From an uncultured beta proteobacterium (lineage in GTDB: Bacteria; Pseudomonadota; Gammaproteobacteria; Burkholderiales; Burkholderiaceae_C): a stretch of 11,029 bases of DNA. A program made the translations under genes and the position numbers. The stretch lies in the NCBI GenBank assembly GCA_903958915.1, contig CAJBVC010000666.1, positions 1 to 11,029 on the forward strand, read 5' to 3'. This document shows, one piece after another, positions 1-5,951 of the stretch (position 1 is the stretch's first letter; each line of letters opens with the position of its first letter). The notes beneath the pieces are model-generated. The model saw only the letters and a list, made by a program, of their open reading frames with translations, made no database searches and was not told the DNA's origin.

Positions 1-100
1 CGTTGATCAATCGCAACTTGTCGGACCGAGCAACCAGCACCTTTTGATTCTGCAAGCCATCGCGCGGACCGACTTCGTTTACCACCAGGACTTCGTCCAT
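1..100 (-). CDS. HMG-CoA lyase family protein (HMGL-like), N-terminal fragment
   Basis: Only the first 33 codons are in the window; the gene continues past the left edge. The reverse-strand translation begins MDEVLVVNEVGPRDGLQNQ, the signature start of the HMG-CoA lyase branch of the HMGL-like TIM-barrel family. The Arg-Asp pair (residues 13-14) corresponds to the catalytic Arg/Asp of HMG-CoA lyases. Known members cleave 3-hydroxy-3-methylglutaryl-CoA to acetyl-CoA and acetoacetate; relatives include an (R)-citramalyl-CoA lyase, so the true substrate is open. The ATG at 98-100 is preceded by an AGGAG-type ribosome site (about 109-114). A sigma-54 element lies upstream, giving a predicted leader of about 38 nt. 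It is divergent from the PrpR-family activator gene, the usual arrangement for an activator and its target. Family assignment is confident, substrate is not. Confidence 0.85.
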   Translation of the reverse strand, partial: MDEVLVVNEVGPRDGLQNQKVLVARSDKLRLIN

Positions 101-148
101 CCGTTACGCTCCTTCTGTGCCCAAATTGCCGTCAACTAACTTTTCGAC

Positions 149-164
149 AGCAAGATTCCTGCCA
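149..164 (-). promoter_or_regulatory. Sigma-54 promoter of the HMGL-like gene
   Basis: The minus strand reads TGGCAGG-AATC-TTGCT, matching the sigma-54 consensus TGGCACG-N4-TTGCW with the invariant GG-N10-GC spacing. The predicted transcription start is near 138, about 38 nt before the ATG and upstream of its AGGAG site. The TGAAACA cluster at 264-346 lies about 125-210 bp upstream of the start, a usual distance for a sigma-54 enhancer. Confidence 0.8.
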
Positions 165-263
165 GATGGTGGGGCACAGCATAGCTTCGGATGAAACTGT
201 TCGGCTTCGTACACGGCAGTCATACTACCCAAGCGCACACGCATTGACGGTACTGGTGAATTT

Positions 264-346
264 TGAAACATCGGTGTTAGTCCTAACACTGGCAGTCACC
301 AATGTATGAAACAATTGAAACAATTAGTTGAACATGTCTTGAAACA
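264..346. promoter_or_regulatory. TGAAACA repeat cluster, candidate activator-binding (UAS) region
   Basis: Four exact plus-strand copies of TGAAACA occur at 264-270, 307-313, 316-322 and 340-346, plus a partial copy TGAAACT at 192-198. The same heptamer clusters upstream of the other sigma-54 promoters in the window. The cluster sits between the HMGL-like promoter and the activator gene, so it could serve as enhancer for the former and as an autoregulatory site for the latter. That the PrpR-family protein binds it is inference. Confidence 0.65.
274..289. repeat. 16-bp perfect palindrome, possible operator
   Basis: GTGTTAG-TC-CTAACAC has perfect 7-bp arms with a 2-bp spacer. It lies in the divergent control region just left of the main TGAAACA cluster. 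No T-tract follows on either strand, so it looks more like a dimeric protein-binding site than a terminator. The binding protein is unknown. Confidence 0.5.
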
Positions 347-412
347 CCGCCCGATGGAGTGCCCTGACGCCCTTGCTCAGGGTTCCCGAACGTCTACCCG
401 AGGTAACTAGAA

Positions 413-2359
413 ATGACATCCGGCAAACTTCGTTCGCCACGTATTTGTGTCCTGAGCTACAACTCTCTTAGTCAGATGGTGCACACCGTTGTTTCAGAAT
501 TTGCCTCCCGTGCAGAAATTGAGGTGGTGGAAGTATTACTGGATCAGGCGCTCACGTTGGGTTTGGATATTGAAAAGAACCGACGGGCCGATGTCATCAT
601 TACGGCCGGGGCGAATGCGGTATTGCTTCGTTCAGCACTGAGTTTGCCGGTCGTTGCCATCAAGGTGACGGGGTTCGATTTCCTGTTGGCGCTGCAACGT
701 GCGCGCAAGGTGTCCGATCGAATTGGAGTGGGCGTTTTTCGTCAGAAGAGCCTGGAGTTGGAAACGGTGAAGGAATTGCTTCAGGTGCAGGTCGCGCAGC
801 AAACCTACGAGACCCGCGCTGACGCACAGGAAAGTTTTCAACGGCTGCACGACGAAGGCTATCAAGTGATTGTTGGCTCCAGTCTGGTGGTGGAAATGGC
901 CGAGGCCAGTGGACTGACTGGCATCTTGATTTATAGCCTGGAGTCGGTGCGCCAGGCTTTTGAAGAGGCCATACAACTCGCAGAACTGGCCGTTCTCGAA
1001 GCCGCTCGATACGACAACCTCAACAGCGTGTTGCGTAACCTGCATGAGGCAGTACTGGCAGTGGATAGAGAACATCGGGTCACCGCCATCAACCCCTTGA
1101 TGGAGCGGATACTGGGCGCCGTGATTGGGTCCGTTATCGGCCGGACGCTCACCGAGTTCGACCCTTTGTTCTCGTTGACCAATGTGCTGTCTGATCGGGA
1201 CGAGGCGGTAGATGTCGTTTTGCCGTATGAGAACAAGACCTATCTGATGTCACGCGCAGCGATTCGCGAGTCCGGCATTGTTACCGGCGCCATATTGACA
1301 CTGTACGATGCGCACGACATACAGCGCGCCGATACCGTGATGCGGTCCCAGCGCCGCCCGCGCAGTTTGACTGCCAAGTACCATTTCAGCCAGGTGGTTG
1401 GGGCTAGCCCCGCTCTGCGACAGGCGCGGGCCGTCGCTGAACGATGTGCTCAGAGCGATTCCACCGTTCTTATCACCGGTGAAAGTGGCACTGGAAAAGA
1501 ACTGTTTGCCCAGGCCATTCATAACGCGGGTGGACGCAATGGCAAGCCGTTTGTCGCGCTGAATTGCGCCGCGTTCCCCGAGTCGCTGCTGGAGAGCGAA
1601 TTGTTCGGCTACGACGACGGGGCATTCACCGGTTCACGCAAAGGTGGCAAGGCGGGACTGTTCGAAACCGCCCATACCGGTACGATATTTCTCGATGAAA
1701 TCGGCGATATGCCGGTGTCCTTGCAGACGCGACTGCTGCGTGTGTTGCAGGAGCGCGAAGTAGTGCGGCTCGGCAGCCTGCAGCCGATACCGATTGATGT
1801 TCGTGTCATTGCTGCGACGCACTGCCATCTGCCCGATCGCATTGAGCGTGGCACGTTCAGGGCCGATCTTTACTATCGCATCAATATTCTGAGGGTCTCG
1901 CTTCCAGCGCTTCGAGACCGGCCCGAGGACGTTGGGAGCTTGGCGCTACAACTACTCTTTTCCTCGTTACGACGGCAGGGATGCAGTTTGCCAGCGGACC
2001 AGATCCTGGCCCCGCTATTGCCCGTCATCATCCGACACACATGGCCGGGAAATGTGCGTGAACTTGAAAACATCATGGAGCGATTTGCCGTCTATGCCAG
2101 TGCTTCCGGGACTGCCAACGCGATTGACTACCCAACCTTTATGCTCGAGATCGCAGAGTTAAGTGTGATTCCAGCTGAATTGAGAGTAGTGCAATCACCA
2201 GTTGCCGCCGAATTCGTGGTACCGATAAAGATCGACAAAGCTGCCATCATTGGTGCCTTGGCGCACGCTGGTGGCAACAAGCAGGTCGCTGCAGCGCGAC
2301 TAGGAATTAGCCGCACAACGCTATGGCGCAGAATTCGTGAGGAACAACTTGAAGAATAA
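413..2359 (+). CDS. PrpR-family sigma-54-dependent activator (PrpR_N-PAS-AAA+-HTH)
   Basis: This 648-residue enhancer-binding protein remodels sigma-54 RNA polymerase. Residues about 20-200 form a PrpR_N sensor domain, known in PrpR to respond to 2-methylcitrate. About 205-310 is a PAS-like domain (LHEAVLAVDREHRVTAINPL region). About 325-560 is the AAA+ core: Walker A GESGTGKE at 356-363, sigma-54 loop GAFTGS at 403-408, Walker B with Asp-Glu at 428-429, and WPGNVRELEN at 544-553. A Fis-type helix-turn-helix occupies about 608-642. GAFTGS in place of GAFTGA is, as I recall, also found in E. coli PrpR. The PAS domain helps make it longer than enterobacterial PrpR (about 530 residues). The ATG follows a GAGGT site (400-404). 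No methylcitrate-cycle genes are visible nearby, so a ligand other than 2-methylcitrate is plausible. It probably drives the four sigma-54 promoters here. Family certain; inducer unknown. Confidence 0.93.
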   Translation: MTSGKLRSPRICVLSYNSLSQMVHTVVSEFASRAEIEVVEVLLDQALTLGLDIEKNRRADVIITAGANAVLLRSALSLPVVAIKVTGFDFLLALQRARKVSDRIGVGVFRQKSLELETVKELLQVQVAQQTYETRADAQESFQRLHDEGYQVIVGSSLVVEMAEASGLTGILIYSLESVRQAFEEAIQLAELAVLEAARYDNLNSVLRNLHEAVLAVDREHRVTAINPLMERILGAVIGSVIGRTLTEFDPLFSLTNVLSDRDEAVDVVLPYENKTYLMSRAAIRESGIVTGAILTLYDAHDIQRADTVMRSQRRPRSLTAKYHFSQVVGASPALRQARAVAERCAQSDSTVLITGESGTGKELFAQAIHNAGGRNGKPFVALNCAAFPESLLESELFGYDDGAFTGSRKGGKAGLFETAHTGTIFLDEIGDMPVSLQTRLLRVLQEREVVRLGSLQPIPIDVRVIAATHCHLPDRIERGTFRADLYYRINILRVSLPALRDRPEDVGSLALQLLFSSLRRQGCSLPADQILAPLLPVIIRHTWPGNVRELENIMERFAVYASASGTANAIDYPTFMLEIAELSVIPAELRVVQSPVAAEFVVPIKIDKAAIIGALAHAGGNKQVAAARLGISRTTLWRRIREEQLEE

Positions 2360-2368
2360 GAAATGATC

Positions 2369-2392
2369 CTATCGAAAAGTTTGCCCCGATAG
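2369..2392. terminator. Weak bidirectional hairpin between convergent genes
   Basis: CTATCG and CGATAG form a 6-bp stem around a 12-nt loop in the 42-bp gap between the activator stop and the leuD stop. Both strands are only moderately T-rich downstream, so termination may be weak. Position between convergent genes is the main support. Confidence 0.4.
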
Positions 2393-2401
2393 AGTAGTTT
2401 C

Positions 2402-3052
2402 TTACTTCGGCATGGCGAGAACCAGCCATGGATACTGCCGCAAGCGGTGCTGCTCAAATGCGAGAATATCTTGCGCATTTTCCAGTGTCATGTCGATTTC
2501 ATCCAGGCCACTGAGCATGTAGTGTTTATGCAAAGGGTTGATGGCGAATTGGAAACTGATCCCCGCTGCCGTCGTTACCCGTTGAGAAGCCAAATCAATC
2601 TCCAGACGCATTCCGGGCTTTGCAGCCACTTCAGTGAAAATCATGTCGACCTGCTCATTGGGCAGGCAAACGGGCAGCAGTCCATTCTTGAAACAGTTTG
2701 AAAAAAAGATGTCTGCAAAGCTAGCAGCAATAATGGCCCGAAATCCGAAATCCAAAAGAGCCCAAGGTGCATGTTCACGACTTGATCCGCAACCGAAGTT
2801 GCTACGTGTCAACAGTATGCTGGCATTGGAGAACTCTGGGCGATTCAGTACGAAGGCAGAGTTTGGTCTACGTTCGGTATCAACGCAGTCCGAGTGCCAA
2901 GGATCAAGGTAGCGTTCGGCGTCAAACAGGTTACCACCGAAACCTGTGCGTTTAACCGATTTGAGGAACTGCTTCGGGATGATTGCATCGGTATCAACGT
3001 TGGTCTGGTCCAAGGGGGCAACGACCCCATTTACTATAGTAAATGGCTTCAT
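2402..3052 (-). CDS. leuD: LeuD-family small subunit of isopropylmalate-type dehydratase
   Basis: This 216-residue protein is a full-length LeuD swivel subunit. It contains [15 protein letters not shown] (18-32), the family hallmark [13 protein letters not shown] (87-99) and the SFADIF segment (111-116). With LeuC it forms the [4Fe-4S] hydro-lyase that isomerises 2- and 3-isopropylmalate; related enzymes handle citramalate and citraconate. Its ATG overlaps the leuC stop as ATGA, so the two are probably translationally coupled and made 1:1. No leuB follows: the next gene is the convergent activator. Together with the sigma-54 promoter ahead of leuC, this suggests a substrate-induced paralogue and not the housekeeping leucine operon. 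Sequence alone does not separate isopropylmalate from a related diacid as substrate. Confidence 0.93.
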   Translation of the reverse strand: MKPFTIVNGVVAPLDQTNVDTDAIIPKQFLKSVKRTGFGGNLFDAERYLDPWHSDCVDTERRPNSAFVLNRPEFSNASILLTRSNFGCGSSREHAPWALLDFGFRAIIAASFADIFFSNCFKNGLLPVCLPNEQVDMIFTEVAAKPGMRLEIDLASQRVTTAAGISFQFAINPLHKHYMLSGLDEIDMTLENAQDILAFEQHRLRQYPWLVLAMPK

Positions 3053-4458
3053 CTCAAGAATGTCCTGGCATCCGTCAAATGTCCGGTTAGAGCTGATGCC
3101 ACTGCCGACGCGGGACTCATTAGGTGGGTTCGCCCTCGCGGCCCTTGACGTCCTTCAAAATTCCGGTTTGAAGTTGATGCACAGCGCTCGCCAGGTTCAA
3201 GTTGGTCGGCGTTCATCCCAAGGCACATGGAGCAACCCGCTTCTCGCCATTCGAATCCGGCGTTGATAAAAATTCGGTCCAATCCTTCCGCCTCAGCTTG
3301 ACGCTTGACCAAGCCGGAACCTGGTACCACTAGCACTTGCCTCACTGTATTGCAGCGGTGTCGGCCTTGGATGATTGCCGCTGCTGATCTGAGATCTTCG
3401 ATTCGCGAATTTGTACAAGAGCCTATGAACACGCGATCAATTTCAATTTCGGTTATCAGCATACCGGGCCGCAAATTCATGTAGGAGAGTGCTCGTATCA
3501 TCGCGTCCCGACGTGCAGGGTTAATCTGATCTTCCGGGTCGGGTACTTTCCCATTCACGGGGACTACCATTTCAGGTGAGGTGCCCCAAGTTACCTGCGG
3601 AGATATAACACTGGCATCCACGGTGACAAGAGCATCGAAGCATGCATCCGCATCCGATCGAAGCGCTCGCCAGTGTGCACAGGCAGTCTCCCATAGTGGC
3701 CCCACCGGTGCAAAGGGGCGGCCACCAACATAGGTCAAAGTGTGTTCGTCTACGGCAACCATTGCAGAACGCGCGCCTGCTTCTATACCCATGTTGCACA
3801 ACGTCATGCGCCCCTCAATCGACAGATTGCGTACGGTGCTGCCAGAAAACTCAATGGCATACCCCGTGGCGCCTGCCGTACCGATTTGACCAATGAGGGC
3901 TAATGCCAGGTCTTTGGCGCTAACGCCCAAACCAAGTTCTCCCTCGAAGCTGACACACATTGTTTTGGCCTTACTGACCCACAGTGTTTGAGTGGCCAAG
4001 CAATGTTCAACTTCTGACGTGCCAATACCAAATGCAAGACAACCCAATGCCCCATGAGTGCTGGTGTGGGAGTCCCCGCAAACTACTGTCATACCTGGCA
4101 GTGTCAAGCCTTGCTCGGGACCGACAACATGTACGATTCCCTGGCGCTCATCGGCCAGTTTAAATTCAGTGATGCCTAGCGAATCACAGTTAGCGTCTAA
4201 CGTTTCGAGTTGGAGAAGGGACAATGGATCGGCTATATGGTGGCGATCAATAGTGGGAACATTATGATCAGGCACCGCCAGATTTGCATCTATCCTCCAA
4301 ACTTTGCGCGCAGCCATTCGCAGCCCATCAAATGCTTGCGGCGATGTCACTTCATGTAGCAAGTGCCGATCTATGTAAAGCAGTCCGTTGCCATCTGCGT
4401 CGAGTCGAATGAGATGCTCTCGCCATAGCTTTTCATAGAGCGTAAGTGCAGTTTTCAT
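3049..4458 (-). CDS. leuC: LeuC-family large subunit of isopropylmalate-type dehydratase
   Basis: Starting at the ATG at 4456-4458, the product is 469 residues, normal LeuC length. It begins [12 protein letters not shown] and carries [18 protein letters not shown], the [15 protein letters not shown] segment, and the three iron-sulfur ligands in the expected places: Cys348 (GSCTNSR), Cys409 and Cys412 (GCSMC). It ends with the conserved [13 protein letters not shown] stretch. The [4Fe-4S] site binds the hydroxy-diacid and catalyses dehydration/rehydration. An in-frame ATG at 4629 would add 57 non-conserved residues and lies upstream of the sigma-54 start (about 4514), so it is rejected. The chosen ATG has no good Shine-Dalgarno site, so it may be poorly initiated or depend on other features. 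Overlaps leuD by 4 bp. Confidence 0.93.
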   Translation of the reverse strand: MKTALTLYEKLWREHLIRLDADGNGLLYIDRHLLHEVTSPQAFDGLRMAARKVWRIDANLAVPDHNVPTIDRHHIADPLSLLQLETLDANCDSLGITEFKLADERQGIVHVVGPEQGLTLPGMTVVCGDSHTSTHGALGCLAFGIGTSEVEHCLATQTLWVSKAKTMCVSFEGELGLGVSAKDLALALIGQIGTAGATGYAIEFSGSTVRNLSIEGRMTLCNMGIEAGARSAMVAVDEHTLTYVGGRPFAPVGPLWETACAHWRALRSDADACFDALVTVDASVISPQVTWGTSPEMVVPVNGKVPDPEDQINPARRDAMIRALSYMNLRPGMLITEIEIDRVFIGSCTNSRIEDLRSAAAIIQGRHRCNTVRQVLVVPGSGLVKRQAEAEGLDRIFINAGFEWREAGCSMCLGMNADQLEPGERCASTSNRNFEGRQGPRGRTHLMSPASAVASALTGHLTDARTFLR

Positions 4459-4524
4459 GCGTTGGGAGTGACTTGGTCCGGGGAAATTGTCAATGGCTAT
4501 GCAAACACTGTAGCAACCAAGCCA

Positions 4525-4540
4525 CGCAATATCCTTGCCA
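4525..4540 (-). promoter_or_regulatory. Sigma-54 promoter of leuCD
   Basis: The minus strand reads TGGCAAG-GATA-TTGCG with exact GG-N10-GC spacing. The predicted start is near 4514, giving a 56-nt leader to the leuC ATG at 4458. TGAAACA copies lie about 70-135 bp upstream of the element. Confidence 0.75.
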
Positions 4541-4610
4541 CACCAGTAAACCACTTTTGCGTCTTGCGTCGTCGTGGTTAGCTCAATGACAACGCCAAGT
4601 CGGCTTTCAA

Positions 4611-4659
4611 TGAAACAAACCTGAAACACCTGCGGTCAGTTTGGATCGCCCATGAAACA
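4611..4659. promoter_or_regulatory. TGAAACA repeat cluster shared by two divergent sigma-54 promoters
   Basis: Exact plus-strand TGAAACA copies lie at 4611-4617, 4622-4628 and 4653-4659. The first is preceded by TTTCA, making a small inverted arrangement TTTCA-A-TGAAA. The cluster sits between the leuCD element (4525-4540) and the amidohydrolase element (4716-4731), within about 55-135 bp of both, so one enhancer could serve both directions. Binding by the PrpR-family activator is inference. Confidence 0.65.
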
Positions 4660-4715
4660 CGGGCGGGTACGGTCGCAATGTTCAGGTTAGGGTAGGACAC
4701 AACTGATATGTCCGA

Positions 4716-4731
4716 TGGCACGGTTTCTGCA
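4716..4731 (+). promoter_or_regulatory. Sigma-54 promoter of the amidohydrolase gene
   Basis: The plus strand reads TGGCACG-GTTT-CTGCA: a perfect -24 box, a -12 box with one mismatch (CTGC for TTGC), and exact GG-N10-GC spacing. The predicted start is near 4742, which leaves an unusually long leader of about 147 nt before the ATG at 4889. Confidence 0.75.
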
Positions 4732-4753
4732 TCTGGGTAACATTGCTTTTATG

Positions 4754-4781
4754 CCACGGGCTGTCGATCGGACACCCGTGG
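4754..4781 (+). promoter_or_regulatory. Stable leader hairpin upstream of the amidohydrolase gene
   Basis: CCACGGG (4754-4760) pairs with CCCGTGG (4775-4781). Inside, TGTC (4762-4765) pairs with GACA (4771-4774) around the loop GATCG, with C4761 bulged. The result is an 11-bp GC-rich stem starting about 12 nt after the predicted sigma-54 start. No U-tract follows, so it is not an obvious terminator. It could stabilise the 5' end of the mRNA or act as a regulatory structure; no riboswitch class was recognised. Confidence 0.55.
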
Positions 4782-4888
4782 TGCCCTTTGCAGGATCTTC
4801 AAAGGTAGTTCGTGCGGTTGCGGCGCAACGTGCGTGAACACTAGGGGAAATTGAGAGTTGTCAGACCATCCTCTTAAGGTAACCAACC

Positions 4889-5746
4889 ATGACGTTTGAG
4901 ATTTTGGCGATCGATGCCGTTGTTAACATATGGACAAAAGAGGCCCTTGCCAACCGTCCTGAGCGAAAGAGTTTTTACGTCGACAAGATGCGTGTGGGAG
5001 ACGGCACGTTTGATGGTGTAAGCCTTGAGGACATGATCGGTCGCATGGACGCTGCGGGCATCGAGCGATCGTTTCTTATAGCCGCCAAAGTGGGAGTGAA
5101 ACACCACCCGGCTTGCTATCAGGTCCCATACGCACTTGTGGCGGATGCAGTGCAAAAATATCCGGAGCGTTTTTCGGGCCTGGCAGGCGTTGACCCGACC
5201 GAGGGAATGGCGGGTGTTCGTGAGCTGGAAAAGTCGGTACGCGAATACGGGTTTATCGGTGCCCATAGCTACCCCCACTGGTTTGAGCTGGCACCCGATC
5301 ATGCGAAGTACTATCCCTTTTACGCCAAATGCGTAGAACTCGATATTCCAATCCAGTTACAGGTTGGGCAATCGATGGTGTATGACGCATCGTATCCGCG
5401 GCGAAGTGTGGGTCGACCCATCTCACTGGACTCAGTGGCGTGCGATTTCCCCGAACTGAAATTGATAGGGATCCATGTCGGCATTCCATGGACCGACGAG
5501 ATGATCGCTATGGCCTGGAAACACAGAAACGTCTACATCGGTTGCGATGCCCATCGGCCCACCTATTGGCCTGAGTCGTTTATCAAGTTCATCAACAGCT
5601 ATGGTCAAGACAAGGTGATCTTTGGCACCGACTTTCCGGTGCTGCCTTTCGAGCAAACGCGCGCTGACATCGAGGCACTGGGTTTAAAGCCTGCAGCTCT
5701 GCGCAAGTTACTGCGTGATAACGCAGTGAGCGTCTACAAGCTGTAA
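4889..5746 (+). CDS. Amidohydrolase-2 family (ACMSD-like) protein with degenerate metal site
   Basis: This 285-residue TIM-barrel protein of the amidohydrolase-related (Amidohydro_2) family is near normal length. Recognisable family segments are ERFSGLAGVDP (93-103), YGFIGAHSYPHW (120-131), LKLIGIHVGIPW (190-201) with His196, NVYIGCD (214-220) and VIFGTDFPV (243-251) with Asp248. The N-terminal metal motif, normally D-A-H-x-H, reads D-A-V-V-N (Val11, Asn13). The strand-5 His of the v-H-x-G motif appears as Gln158 (QLQVG). Loss of three ligands argues against a normal Zn hydrolase or decarboxylase; it may be metal-independent, use another centre, or be non-catalytic. An AAGGT site (4875-4879) precedes the ATG. 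It has its own sigma-54 promoter, divergent from leuCD, implying a role in the same pathway. Cytoplasmic (no signal peptide). Family sure, reaction unknown. Confidence 0.88.
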   Translation: MTFEILAIDAVVNIWTKEALANRPERKSFYVDKMRVGDGTFDGVSLEDMIGRMDAAGIERSFLIAAKVGVKHHPACYQVPYALVADAVQKYPERFSGLAGVDPTEGMAGVRELEKSVREYGFIGAHSYPHWFELAPDHAKYYPFYAKCVELDIPIQLQVGQSMVYDASYPRRSVGRPISLDSVACDFPELKLIGIHVGIPWTDEMIAMAWKHRNVYIGCDAHRPTYWPESFIKFINSYGQDKVIFGTDFPVLPFEQTRADIEALGLKPAALRKLLRDNAVSVYKL

Positions 5747-5766
5747 TTCAGCACCGCCCTCGTCAT

Positions 5767-5782
5767 CTGGGGATTTCCCCAG
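5767..5782 (+). terminator. Hairpin after the amidohydrolase gene, no T-tract
   Basis: CTGGGGA and TCCCCAG form a tight stem 20 nt past the stop codon. No U-rich run follows, so it is at best a weak or factor-assisted end for the plus-strand transcript. The rest of 5747-5895 shows nothing recognisable. Confidence 0.35.
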
Positions 5783-5895
5783 AACAGGCACAGGCAAACT
5801 CGCAATCGCATAGAGGTCGCTGACCCCGCAAGTCGGTGTTTGACGCCATCGCATGGAAGACAGGTTCACACGGAATCAGTGTCCCGGAAAGGCGC

Positions 5896-5924
5896 AAAAA
5901 AAAGGTGGCACCACCGGTGCCACC
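5896..5924 (-). terminator. Rho-independent terminator of the TonB receptor gene
   Basis: GGTGGCACC (5904-5912) and GGTGCCACC (5916-5924) form a perfect 9-bp stem with a 3-nt loop. On the minus strand it is followed directly by eight Ts (5903-5896). It lies 27 bp past the receptor stop codon. The plus strand lacks a T-tract after the stem, so it is directional. Confidence 0.92.
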
Positions 5925-5951
5925 AACCCTTAGAGAATACCGTGTTGTAAA

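Noticed and set aside
104..289. 61-codon minus-strand ORF in the lyase/activator spacer
   Set aside because: It overlaps the sigma-54 element and palindrome, has no recognisable protein features and is best read as chance.
4459..4629. Upstream extension of leuC to an ATG at 4629
   Set aside because: It adds 57 residues with no family similarity, lies beyond the predicted sigma-54 start at about 4514, and covers the TGAAACA cluster.
4812..4844. Ten-codon GTG leader peptide before the amidohydrolase gene
   Set aside because: An AAAGG stretch precedes it, but there is no amino-acid bias or coupled attenuator; too weak to annotate.
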